NCBI GenBank assembly: GCA_030446685.1 | Contig: JAUJMV010000014.1 | Span: forward strand, 19,686 to 75,386 | Direction: 5' to 3' | Source: Thermomicrobiales bacterium | Lineage (GTDB): Bacteria; Chloroflexota; Chloroflexia; Thermomicrobiales; CADCWN01 | DNA length: 55,701 nt | Shown: positions 9,229 through 16,578 of the stretch, in pieces | How the letters are laid out: every line of letters starts with the position of its first letter | Position numbering within the stretch: the stretch's first letter is position 1 | Translations under genes and position numbers: made by a program | Notes under the pieces: generated by a model | Databases searched by the model: none | What the model saw: the letters and a program-made list of their open reading frames with translations, nothing else | Told to the model about the DNA's origin: nothing

Positions 9229-9531
9229 ATGGAACGGTATCAGGAAGCGCGGGCGCAGATCACCGCCAACCGCCTCGGCCAGGCGGTCGTCGACATGGCG
9301 GTCGCGCGGGATGCGCTCGCGACCGCCCAGGCCGCGCTGGAGCAGTTGCGCGACCGGCTCCAGGACGCCGGCGGGCACCCCACACCGGGGACCTACGCCG
9401 CGATCAAGGAGGGGCTCGACCAGCAGATCTGGCCGAGCATGGGCGATGCCGTGGCGAGCCTCCAGCGGGCGCGCGACCACCTGGCGACACTCGCGGCCCT
9501 GGTCGAGCCCGACCCCTGGCCCGCCGAATGA
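9229..9531 (+). CDS. Small helical protein of unknown function
   Basis: 100-residue protein, not recognised. It is rich in Ala, Gln, Arg and Leu, has no cysteine or membrane segment, and looks wholly alpha-helical: one helix pair over about residues 3-45, a GGHPTPG turn, then a second pair with QQIWPSMGDAV at about 65-75. ATG 9229 has AAGGAG upstream. An in-frame ATG at 9127 also has AGGAGG, but codons between the two starts have a high share of A/T third positions, unlike real genes here. It follows the palindromic promoter and precedes hsp20, so a role in the stress response is inferred from position only. Confidence 0.65.
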   Translation: MERYQEARAQITANRLGQAVVDMAVARDALATAQAALEQLRDRLQDAGGHPTPGTYAAIKEGLDQQIWPSMGDAVASLQRARDHLATLAALVEPDPWPAE

Positions 9532-9611
9532 CCCCGCCGTCCGCCCCGCCCCCCGCGCCCGACGGCCAAGCCGTCGGCGGGGGGCAACGCGCGGCCGAGC
9601 GAGGAGGAATC

Positions 9612-9640
9612 TTGACAACGAAGATGTAAACTATTATAGT
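9612..9640 (+). promoter_or_regulatory. Sigma-70-type promoter of hsp20 with operator-like palindrome
   Basis: TTGACA (9612-9617), a 17-base spacer and TATAGT (9635-9640). The spacer starts with the same ACG and carries TGTAAA seven bases after TTGACA, making an imperfect copy of the TTGACA-N7-TGTCAA palindrome at 8998-9016. Both sites stand before stress genes, which points to a common repressor that is not encoded in the window. Confidence 0.65.
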
Positions 9641-9722
9641 AGGGGTGTAGTCACAGGGGATCCCCCCTGACGATGTCGGTTGATTGGCAACGGTCTGCTG
9701 ATGTCCGAAGGAGGTGTGTGCG

Positions 9723-10208
9723 ATGCTCAACCGACCGCTCAACCCCGCCGGCGAGATGCTCAGCCTGCGCGAGGCGATGAACCAGTTGCTGGAGGGGAGC
9801 TTCATCCGCCCGGGGACGCAGTTGTTGACGCCGGGCGGCGCCACGACCTACTCCTTCCCGCTCAACGTCTACGTCACCGGCGACGACCTGAAGGTCGAGG
9901 CGTTGCTGCCAGGGGTGCGCCAGGAGGACGTGCGGATCGACATCGATCGCGGTGTCCTCACCATCGCCGCCACGCGGCACGGCTGGAAGCCGGGCGAGGG
10001 GCAGCAGTGGTACCTGCGGGAGATCCACGACGGCCAGTTCACCCGCGCGCTCTCGCTCCCCTTCCCGGTCGAGGTCGAGCACGTCACGGCGGACTTCACC
10101 GACGGCGTGTTGACGCTGACCCTGCCGAAGGCCGAGGCGGCCAAGCCGCGGCGCATCCCGATCGGCGGCGGGCAGCGGGAGCAGTTGGCCAGCGGCGCGC
10201 AGTCGTGA
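9723..10208 (+). CDS. hsp20: Hsp20 / alpha-crystallin family small heat shock protein
   Basis: 161-residue ATP-independent holdase that binds unfolding proteins in the cytoplasm. The N-terminal arm (residues 1-45, with SLREAMNQLLEG) is followed by the alpha-crystallin domain beginning at FPLNVYVTGDDLKVEALLPGV. It includes the hallmark A-D-F-T-D-G-V-L-T-L and ends with P-R-R-I-P-I, an I-x-I/V-like tail. ATG 9723 is chosen because AAGGAGG lies 8 bases upstream; an in-frame GTG at 9714 overlaps that site. It is driven by the promoter at 9612-9640 and followed by a strong hairpin, so it may be transcribed alone. Confidence 0.93.
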   Translation: MLNRPLNPAGEMLSLREAMNQLLEGSFIRPGTQLLTPGGATTYSFPLNVYVTGDDLKVEALLPGVRQEDVRIDIDRGVLTIAATRHGWKPGEGQQWYLREIHDGQFTRALSLPFPVEVEHVTADFTDGVLTLTLPKAEAAKPRRIPIGGGQREQLASGAQS

Positions 10209-10347
10209 GCCGGCCGCGGCGACGGCGCCTTCCGGGGGATCGCGCGGCGGGGAGCGCTGTCTCCCCACCCCCGCCGCCCGGTCAGTCGAGAGCCCGACAG
10301 GGCGAAGTCGAGCCCCGTCTTCCCGGCTGACCGGACCGGCGACGGCA

Positions 10348-10381
10348 CGGCGAGCGGGTCCCCGCGGGGGCCCGCTCGCCG
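10348..10381 (+). terminator. Strong GC hairpin after hsp20
   Basis: CGGCGAGCGGG (10348-10358) pairs perfectly with CCCGCTCGCCG (10371-10381) across a 12-base loop. Only a short TTG follows, so it is terminator-like but lacks a full T-run. Confidence 0.55.
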
Positions 10382-10418
10382 TTGCCGGGCGGCTTGTTCG
10401 TGGAAGGAGGGGATGACG

Positions 10419-12407
10419 ATGTTCTCCGCCGAACAGATCGGCGCGGAGTCGCGCCGCTGGGAGGTGCGGATCGGCAGCGCCGTCGAAGGCACCGACGGGC
10501 GCGCGGGGACGGTGAGGCAGGTGGTCGTCTGCCCGCGCACGCGCGAGGTGACCCACCTGATCGTCGAGCGCGGGTTCCTGCCGCGGCAGGAGGTGCTGGT
10601 GCCGGTCGAGGCGATCGCCTCGGCCGAGGATGGCGTCGTCCGCCTGCGCCTGAGCGTGGCGGAGCTGCAGGCCCGGCCGCGCTACGAGGCCGGGGCGTTC
10701 GTCGCGCCGGACGCGGGCTGGGAGGCGCCCGCCGGCTATGCGCCGGGCGAGGTGCGCTTCGCCCTGCCGGGGCCGCTGGCCGCCCTCCGGCGGCTGGTCC
10801 CGGCGCGGGAGGGTCGGGGGGAGCAGCCCCCGGGCGGCGGCGCGGCGCCGGCCCTGGCCGCGGGCACCCGCGTCGAGTGTCGCGACGGCCGGCTCGGCGA
10901 GGTGGCGCTGGTGCTCCTGGACCCCGCGACCCGCCGCGCGACGCACATTGTGGTCCGCGAGCGCGGGCTGTTCGGGCGCCACCTGATCGTCCCGACCGAC
11001 TGGGCCGCGGCGCTCGAGCGGGAGCGGGTCGTCCTGGACGTGGGGCGGGACCAGCTCGACCGGCTGCCGGAGTACCGCCCCGACGACGTGATCCAGTCGG
11101 AGGCCGAGGCGGCGCTGTGGGAGGAGCCGCCCCTGCGCTGGCTGGATCTGCCGACCGTGCGCGTCGAGGTGCGCGACGGAGTGATCACGCTGCGCGGCCA
11201 TGTGGTGAATCGGACGCACCGGGCACGGGCGGAGCGGGCGGTGCGCCGGGTATCCGGCGTGCTGGGGGTGCGCAACGAACTCGTGGCGGACGACGACCTG
11301 GCGCTGGCGGTGGCCGGGGCGCTCGGGCGGGATCCGCGCACGCACGGCCAGCGCATCCGGGTCGAGGCGTTCCAGGGCATCGTCCACCTCCGGGGCGAGG
11401 CGCCCGCGGGGGCGGTGCTCGCGGCGGCCGAGGAGGTGGCGGCGGCCGTGCCGGGGGTCCGCACCGTCGTCAACCTCCTGGTGGCGCCGGACGCCGCCGC
11501 GCCGCCGCGCGTCCTGCTGCCCCCGGTGGGCGTGCCCGCCTACGCCACCGACGGCGAGGTGGGGCGGGTGGAGGCGGTGATCATGAGCCCGCGCACGCGG
11601 CGGGTGACCGGGCTGGTGGTGGCCGGCGCGTTCGCGCCGGAGGGGCCGGAGGGGCCGGAGTCGGAGGCCCCGGCGACGCGGCGGGTGGTGGTCCCGTCCG
11701 AGGCGGTCGAGCGGGCCGCGCCCGGCGGGGTCGATCTGCGCCTCAGCGGCGCCCAGGTGGCGCGGCTGCCGGCCTACCGCGCGGAGGACTTCGTCCTCCC
11801 CGACCCCGGCTGGCAGCCGCCGTTCGAGTACGCGCGCCAGGACGTGCGCTTCGCGCTCGACGCCGCGGGCGCCCGGCGGCCGGAACTGGTGGCGACCCCG
11901 AGCGGCGTCGTGGCGTCCGAGCGCGAGCACCCCGCCGCCGGCGGGCTCCTGCCGATCCAGCGCGGGCAACGGGTGGTCTGCCGCGACCGCGAGCTGGGCC
12001 CGGTCGACCATGTGCTGGTCGACCCGGCCACGCAGCGCGTGACGCATTTCGTGGTCCGGGCCGGCGCGCACCTGCCGAAAGACACGCTCGTCCCGATCGA
12101 TTGGGTCGCGGCGGTCGAGGAGGACCGGGTCGTCGTCGACGCCGGCGCGGCGCAACTGGAGGCGCTCCCGGCCTACGTGCCGCCCCGGACCGACGAGGCG
12201 ATCGCCGCCGATGTCCGGGAGCGGCTGCGGGCCGCCCCGGCGACCGCCGCGGGGCGGGCGGCGGTCGCGGTCGCGGTCGCCGACGGCGTCGTCACCCTCT
12301 CCGGCACCGTCCCGGACGAGGCGACCCGCCGCGAGGCGGTGCGCGCGGCCCGGCCCGCGCCGGGGGTGTGGGAGGTGCGCGAGACCCTGGAGCGTGAGGC
12401 GGAGTGA
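10419..12407 (+). CDS. PRC-barrel / BON multidomain protein
   Basis: 662-residue protein with at least four PRC-barrel-like and three BON-like units. PRC units lie at about residues 15-90, 145-215, 365-450 and 505-575; each has a V-x-C/G-x-D/T-G..G-x-V start and a THxVV core. BON units lie at about 230-285, 288-350 and 590-655, with VRVEVRDGVITLRGHV and VAVADGVVTLSGTV as the clearest. PRC barrels bind RNA or partner proteins; BON domains bind membranes or ligands and are typical of stress proteins such as OsmY. No signal peptide or membrane helix is seen. ATG 10419 has AGGAGG 8 bases upstream; ATG 10413 is too close to it. The gene is flanked by two hsp20 genes. Confidence 0.8.
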   Translation: MFSAEQIGAESRRWEVRIGSAVEGTDGRAGTVRQVVVCPRTREVTHLIVERGFLPRQEVLVPVEAIASAEDGVVRLRLSVAELQARPRYEAGAFVAPDAGWEAPAGYAPGEVRFALPGPLAALRRLVPAREGRGEQPPGGGAAPALAAGTRVECRDGRLGEVALVLLDPATRRATHIVVRERGLFGRHLIVPTDWAAALERERVVLDVGRDQLDRLPEYRPDDVIQSEAEAALWEEPPLRWLDLPTVRVEVRDGVITLRGHVVNRTHRARAERAVRRVSGVLGVRNELVADDDLALAVAGALGRDPRTHGQRIRVEAFQGIVHLRGEAPAGAVLAAAEEVAAAVPGVRTVVNLLVAPDAAAPPRVLLPPVGVPAYATDGEVGRVEAVIMSPRTRRVTGLVVAGAFAPEGPEGPESEAPATRRVVVPSEAVERAAPGGVDLRLSGAQVARLPAYRAEDFVLPDPGWQPPFEYARQDVRFALDAAGARRPELVATPSGVVASEREHPAAGGLLPIQRGQRVVCRDRELGPVDHVLVDPATQRVTHFVVRAGAHLPKDTLVPIDWVAAVEEDRVVVDAGAAQLEALPAYVPPRTDEAIAADVRERLRAAPATAAGRAAVAVAVADGVVTLSGTVPDEATRREAVRAARPAPGVWEVRETLEREAE

Positions 12408-12492
12408 GGGGGAGTATCGGCTGGTCGCCGCCGGGCGCCCCGGCGCGGGTGGCGCCGGGGGGGCGGCGCCCCAACACGAGGAGGTGCAGGCC

Positions 12493-13146
12493 ATGAGCAT
12501 CCAACGGTGGGAGCCTTTCCGCGATACGCTGAGCCTGCGCGACGCGCTGGGCCGGCTGCTGGAAGAGAGCGTCGTCTGGCCGGCGACGCCCGGCGGTGGC
12601 GCCGGCCTCGGCCCGGCGCTCGATCTGGAGGAGTCGCCCGACGCGTACACCGTGCGCGCCGCGCTGCCCGGCTTCCGGCCGGAGGAGGTGGATGTCAGCC
12701 TGCTGGGCGACACGCTGACGATCCAGGCCGCCCGGACGCGCGAGGAGGAGCGCCAGGAGCGCCAGTACCTGATCCGCGAGCGGCAGGCCGGCGCGGTGCG
12801 CCGCACCATCGTGCTGCCGGGGCGCGTGGACGCGGATCGGGTCCAGTCGCGCTACGAGCACGGCGAGCTGGTGCTGACCCTGCCGAAGACGGAGGAGAGC
12901 AAGCCGCGGCGGATCGCGATCGGGGGGCAGGGCCGGCAGCGGCTCCCCGCCAGCAGCGCCTACCAGTACGGCTATGATGCCGGGCCGCGCGACCGCGCCC
13001 GGGGGCGGGCGCTCGACGAGGCCGCGGGGGAGCGGCGCGGCGAGTACGCGCGCCGCGCGCCGGCGGCGGGGCGCGGCCTCGGCGGGCGGGGGGGGCGCCG
13101 CCTCGACGAGGCCCGCGCCGCCCGGCGCCGCGCGCGCGGCAAGTAA
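12493..13146 (+). CDS. Hsp20 family protein with Arg-rich C-terminal tail
   Basis: 217-residue small heat shock protein paralogous to the one at 9723. Both begin with a short arm carrying LSLRDAL/LSLREAM, and both share the L-T-L-P-K-x-E-x-x-K-P-R-R-I-x-I end of the alpha-crystallin domain (here residues about 38-148). After residue 155 comes an unusual 60-residue extension rich in Arg, Gly and Ala, likely disordered and strongly basic, which could bind nucleic acid or membranes. ATG 12493 has GAGGAGG upstream. It follows the PRC/BON gene by 85 bases and is probably co-transcribed with it. Confidence 0.9.
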   Translation: MSIQRWEPFRDTLSLRDALGRLLEESVVWPATPGGGAGLGPALDLEESPDAYTVRAALPGFRPEEVDVSLLGDTLTIQAARTREEERQERQYLIRERQAGAVRRTIVLPGRVDADRVQSRYEHGELVLTLPKTEESKPRRIAIGGQGRQRLPASSAYQYGYDAGPRDRARGRALDEAAGERRGEYARRAPAAGRGLGGRGGRRLDEARAARRRARGK

Positions 13147-13150
13147 CGTC

Positions 13151-13206
13151 GGCGGGCGCCCGCCGAGAGCCGGCCGCCCAGGGGCCGCGGCCGCCCCCGG
13201 GCGGCC
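13151..13206 (+). terminator. Nested GC hairpins after second hsp20
   Basis: A perfect 14-base palindrome GGCGGGCGCCCGCC (13151-13164) is followed by GGCCGCCC (13172-13179) pairing with GGGCGGCC (13199-13206). This is terminator-like at the end of the stress island; T-rich tails are absent. Confidence 0.5.
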
Positions 13207-13261
13207 TTGCCGCGCGACACGCCGGCCCGGATCCGGCGGGATCCCGCCCCGCGCGCCGCCC

Positions 13262-13290
13262 TTGCGGTTGTGGCGCCGCGCGCATATACT
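13262..13290 (+). promoter_or_regulatory. Sigma-70-like promoter for the second sulfatase block
   Basis: TTGCGG (13262-13267), a 17-base spacer and TATACT (13285-13290), in one of the few A/T-containing spots between the stress island and the sulfatase at 13407. Expected transcript start is near 13297. Confidence 0.45.
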
Positions 13291-13406
13291 GCGCGCCACG
13301 CTGAACGTTCGCGACGGCCGTGGCGCAGGCCGCGGCGCGCTCGCGAGCGCCGGCCGGGGCGGACGGGAACGCGCGGGAGACGAGGCGCAGATAGAGGAAG
13401 GGGACC

Positions 13407-14858
13407 GTGCGGCCGTCCAATGTCCTGGTCATCATGTCCGATCAGCACAGCCGCCGGATCGCCGGCTGCTACGGCGATCCCGTCGTCCGCACGCCCAACC
13501 TCGACGCGCTGGCGGCGGGGGGCGCGCGCTTCACCGCCGCCTACTGCCCGACGCCGATCTGCGTCCCCTCCCGCGCCAGCTTCGCGACCGGGCGCTACGG
13601 GCATCAGATCGGCGCCTGGGACAACGCCGCGCCCTACACCGGCGCGGCGGCCGCCAGTTGGGGCCACCGGCTGACCGGGCAGGGGCACCGGGTCACCACG
13701 ATCGGCAAGCTCCACCACCGCCGCGCCGACGACCCAGACGGCTTCCCCGACCAGCGCCTGCCGATGCACGTCCTCGACGGGGTCGGCGACCTCTACGGCC
13801 TGCTGCGCGGGGAGATGCCGGTCCGGCCCCAGAGCCGGCAGCACGTCCTCGAAGCGGGGATCGGCGAGGCGCCGTACATCCGCTACGACCGCGCCAGCGC
13901 CGCCGAGGCCGCCCGCTGGCTGCGCGAGGCGGGCGGGCGGCGCGGCGAGGAGCCGCCCTGGGCGCTCTTCGTCTCGTTCGCCACGCCGCACTTCCCCCTG
14001 CTGGCGCCGGAGGAATACTGCAACCGCTATCCGCCGGAGACGCTGCCGCTGCCGGTCGCCTGGACGCCGGCCGAGTGGACGCGCCACCCGGCGCTGGAGC
14101 GGCAGCGCCGCCTCCAGGCGCTCGACGCGCCGTTCGACGAGGCGACGATCCGCAACGCGATCGCCGCCTACTACGGGCTGGTCACCTTCCTCGACGAGCA
14201 GATCGGGCTGGTGCTGGCGGCGCTCGACGCGGCCGGGCTGCGCGAGGAGACGCGGATCATCTACACCTCGGACCACGGCGAGATGCTCGGGGCGCACGGC
14301 CTGTGGTGGAAGAGCACGCTCTACGAGGGCGCGGCGGCGGTGCCGCTGATCCTCGCCGGCCCGGAGGTGCCGGCCGGCCGCGTCGTCAACACCCCCGCGT
14401 CGCTGGTGGACTGCTTCCCCAGCATCGTCGAGGCGGCCGGCGCGCGGCCCGCCCCGGAGGACGCCGATCTGCCCGGCGGGTCGCTCTGGGCGCTGGCGCG
14501 CGAGCCCGACCGCCCCCGCGCCGTCTTCGCCGAGTACCACGCGATCTTCTCGCCGCGCGGCGTCTTCATGCTCCGCGACGAGCGGCACAAGTACATCCAT
14601 TACGTCGACTATCCGCCGCAGCTCTTCGACCTCGTGGACGACCCGGACGAGCGGCGCGACCTCGCCGGCGACCCGCGCCAGGCGGCGATCCTGGCCGACT
14701 GCGAGCGCCGGCTGCGGGCGATCGTCGCCCCGGAGGAGGTCGACCGCCGCGCGCGGGCGGACCAGCGGCGGCGCATCGAGGCGGCGGGCGGCGTCGAGGC
14801 GGTCCTGGCGGGCGGGGTGAAGATCCCCTTCACCCCGGCGCCGGCACTGCCCGGCTGA
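13407..14858 (+). CDS. Sulfatase family hydrolase
   Basis: 483-residue sulfatase-like protein starting at GTG 13407, with GAGGAAGGGG just upstream and the family N-terminus (RPSNVLVIMSDQHS) immediately after; no ATG fits. The formylglycine cysteine is Cys52 in C-V-P-S-R-A-S-F. GKLHH replaces the usual GK-HF, and SDHGEMLGAHGLWWK carries the metal ligands. It closely resembles the protein at 3060, including the paired Trp motif. The C-terminal 50 residues (EEVDRRARADQRRRIEAAGG) resemble the dimer-forming tail seen in phosphonate monoester hydrolase-like members. First gene of the second block. Confidence 0.9.
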   Translation: MRPSNVLVIMSDQHSRRIAGCYGDPVVRTPNLDALAAGGARFTAAYCPTPICVPSRASFATGRYGHQIGAWDNAAPYTGAAAASWGHRLTGQGHRVTTIGKLHHRRADDPDGFPDQRLPMHVLDGVGDLYGLLRGEMPVRPQSRQHVLEAGIGEAPYIRYDRASAAEAARWLREAGGRRGEEPPWALFVSFATPHFPLLAPEEYCNRYPPETLPLPVAWTPAEWTRHPALERQRRLQALDAPFDEATIRNAIAAYYGLVTFLDEQIGLVLAALDAAGLREETRIIYTSDHGEMLGAHGLWWKSTLYEGAAAVPLILAGPEVPAGRVVNTPASLVDCFPSIVEAAGARPAPEDADLPGGSLWALAREPDRPRAVFAEYHAIFSPRGVFMLRDERHKYIHYVDYPPQLFDLVDDPDERRDLAGDPRQAAILADCERRLRAIVAPEEVDRRARADQRRRIEAAGGVEAVLAGGVKIPFTPAPALPG

Positions 14859-14889
14859 GCGGCCGGCGGCCGCCCCAAGCGGAGGAACG

Positions 14890-16407
14890 ATGACCGACGC
14901 GCGCCCCAACATCCTGCTGATCACCAGCGACCAGCAGCACTGGGACACCCTCGGGGTGACCAACCCCCGGATCGCCACGCCGGCCCTCGACCGCCTCGCG
15001 GCCGAGGGGACGCGGTTCGACCGCGCCTATTGCGCCAACCCGGTCTGCACCCCCTCCCGCGCCTCGATCATCACCGGCCTCTACCCCGCCTGGCACGGCG
15101 CCTGGACGATCGGCGTCAAGCTGCCGGAGGACGTGCCGACCGTCGGCGACCACCTCCGGGCCGGCGGCTACGCCACGACGCTGATCGGCAAGGCCCACTT
15201 CCAGCCGCTGGCGTCGGCGCCGGATCAGACCTCGCTGGAGTGCCAGCCGACGCTGCGCGACCTCGACTTCTGGCGCGGCTTCCACGGCCCCTGGTACGGC
15301 TTCGAGCACATCGAGGTGGCGCGCAACCACGCCGACGAGGCGCACGCCGGCCAGCACTACGCGATCTGGCTGGAGGAGCGGGGGCTAACGAACTGGCGCG
15401 ACTACTTCCAGCCCTGGCCGCCGGACCCCGCCGCGCCAAAGCGCCGGCACGCCTGGGACCTGCCGCCGGAGCTGCACTACACCACCTGGACGGCGGAGCG
15501 GACGATCGCCGCGATCGAGCGCGACGTGGCGGCGGGGCGCCCCTTCTTCACCTGGGCGTCGTTCCACGACCCGCACCCGCCCTACCTGGTCCCGGAGCCC
15601 TGGGCGAGCCGGTACCGCCCGGAGGAGATGGAGCCGGGGCGGCTGGTCCCCGGCGAACTCGACGCCCTGCCGCCGCACTTCGGCAAGACGCAGGAGACCC
15701 GGCCGGACTACTCCGCCTGGCGTGAGACGCCCTTCGCCAACCACGGCTTCACCAGCCACCTGATCGATGAGGCGCAACTGCGCGCGGACATCGCGGTCTA
15801 CTACGGCATGATCGCCTTCATGGACCAGCAGATCGGGCGCATCCTCGACGCGCTCGACCGCCTCGGCGTCGCCGGGAACACGATCGTCGTCTTCACCACC
15901 GACCACGGGCATTTCCTCGGGCAGCACGGGCTGATCGCCAAGGGCGCGTTCCATTATGAGGACCTCCTGCGCGTGCCGTTCCTGGTCCGCCGGCCGGGCC
16001 AGGCGCCGGCCGGCGGGGTCAGCGGGGCGCTCCAGAGCCTGGTCGACCTCGCGCCGACCTTCCTGGACGCCGCGGGCCTGCCGGTGCCGGGGTTGATGCA
16101 GGGGGTCAGCCAGTGGCCGGTCTGGCGCGGCGCGGCCGAGCGGGCGCGGGACTGGGCGATGGTCGAGAACCGCCACCAGCCGACCGCCCTCCACCTGCGG
16201 ACCTACATTGAGGACCGCCACAAGATCACCGTCTATCGCGGCCACGAGTACGGCGAGCTGTTCGACCTGGCCGACGATCCCGAGGAGCGGCGCAACCGCT
16301 GGGACGACCCGGCCTACGCCGCGGTCAAGGGCGCGCTCCTGCACCGCTTCGTGCAGGCGGAGATCGCGCGCGAGCCGACGCGCCTGCCCCGGATCGCCGG
16401 AGCCTGA
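14890..16407 (+). CDS. Sulfatase family hydrolase
   Basis: 505-residue sulfatase-like protein from ATG 14890 with GGAGGAA upstream, 31 bases after the previous stop. The N-terminus MTDARPNILLITSDQQHWDT carries the metal-binding DQQ. Cys53 is the formylglycine residue in C-T-P-S-R-A-S-I-I-T-G. GKAHF follows. The metal motif is T-D-H-G-H-F-L-G-Q-H-G, with a histidine where relatives have aspartate or glutamate. It is longer than its neighbours because of an aromatic-rich insertion (about residues 120-200: HGPWYGFEHIEV, WRDYFQPWPPD), which suggests a different substrate pocket. No signal peptide. Confidence 0.9.
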   Translation: MTDARPNILLITSDQQHWDTLGVTNPRIATPALDRLAAEGTRFDRAYCANPVCTPSRASIITGLYPAWHGAWTIGVKLPEDVPTVGDHLRAGGYATTLIGKAHFQPLASAPDQTSLECQPTLRDLDFWRGFHGPWYGFEHIEVARNHADEAHAGQHYAIWLEERGLTNWRDYFQPWPPDPAAPKRRHAWDLPPELHYTTWTAERTIAAIERDVAAGRPFFTWASFHDPHPPYLVPEPWASRYRPEEMEPGRLVPGELDALPPHFGKTQETRPDYSAWRETPFANHGFTSHLIDEAQLRADIAVYYGMIAFMDQQIGRILDALDRLGVAGNTIVVFTTDHGHFLGQHGLIAKGAFHYEDLLRVPFLVRRPGQAPAGGVSGALQSLVDLAPTFLDAAGLPVPGLMQGVSQWPVWRGAAERARDWAMVENRHQPTALHLRTYIEDRHKITVYRGHEYGELFDLADDPEERRNRWDDPAYAAVKGALLHRFVQAEIAREPTRLPRIAGA

Positions 16408-16415
16408 GCGGGTAC

Positions 16416-16559
16416 GGTGGGCCGTGGGCTGTAAGCGGTGGGCCGTGGGGCGTGGGGCAACCGCGGGGGCCGTGCCCGGAACGAGGGGGCGTCTGCGATA
16501 CGCCCGCCCCCGGATGGGGAGCGCGCGGCCCACCGCCACGGCCCACGGCCCGCGCCCCA
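16416..16559. repeat. Inverted pair of GGGCCGTGGG-type arrays
   Basis: Between two sulfatases, a left arm made of repeated GGTGGGCCGTGGGC units is mirrored by a right arm of GGCCCACGGCCC units about 75 bases away, giving a long imperfect hairpin. A smaller stem (GGGGGCG/CGCCCCC type) sits in the middle. It does not look coding. Confidence 0.6.
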
Positions 16560-16578
16560 GGACACGAGGGAGAACGGG

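Noticed and set aside
9127-9531. Longer start for the small protein at 9229, with AGGAGG nine bases before ATG 9127
   Set aside because: The 34 extra codons have about a quarter A/T at third positions, unlike coding DNA here, and the peptide is Arg/Pro-rich. The possibility is kept open.
9651-12809. A 1052-codon minus-strand frame across the Hsp20 and PRC/BON genes
   Set aside because: It is antisense to genes with clear domains and ribosome sites and has Arg/His/Pro-rich shadow composition. The same applies to long minus-strand frames at 15385-18045, 20609-22810, 24892-26949, 43339-45630 and 48393-50381.
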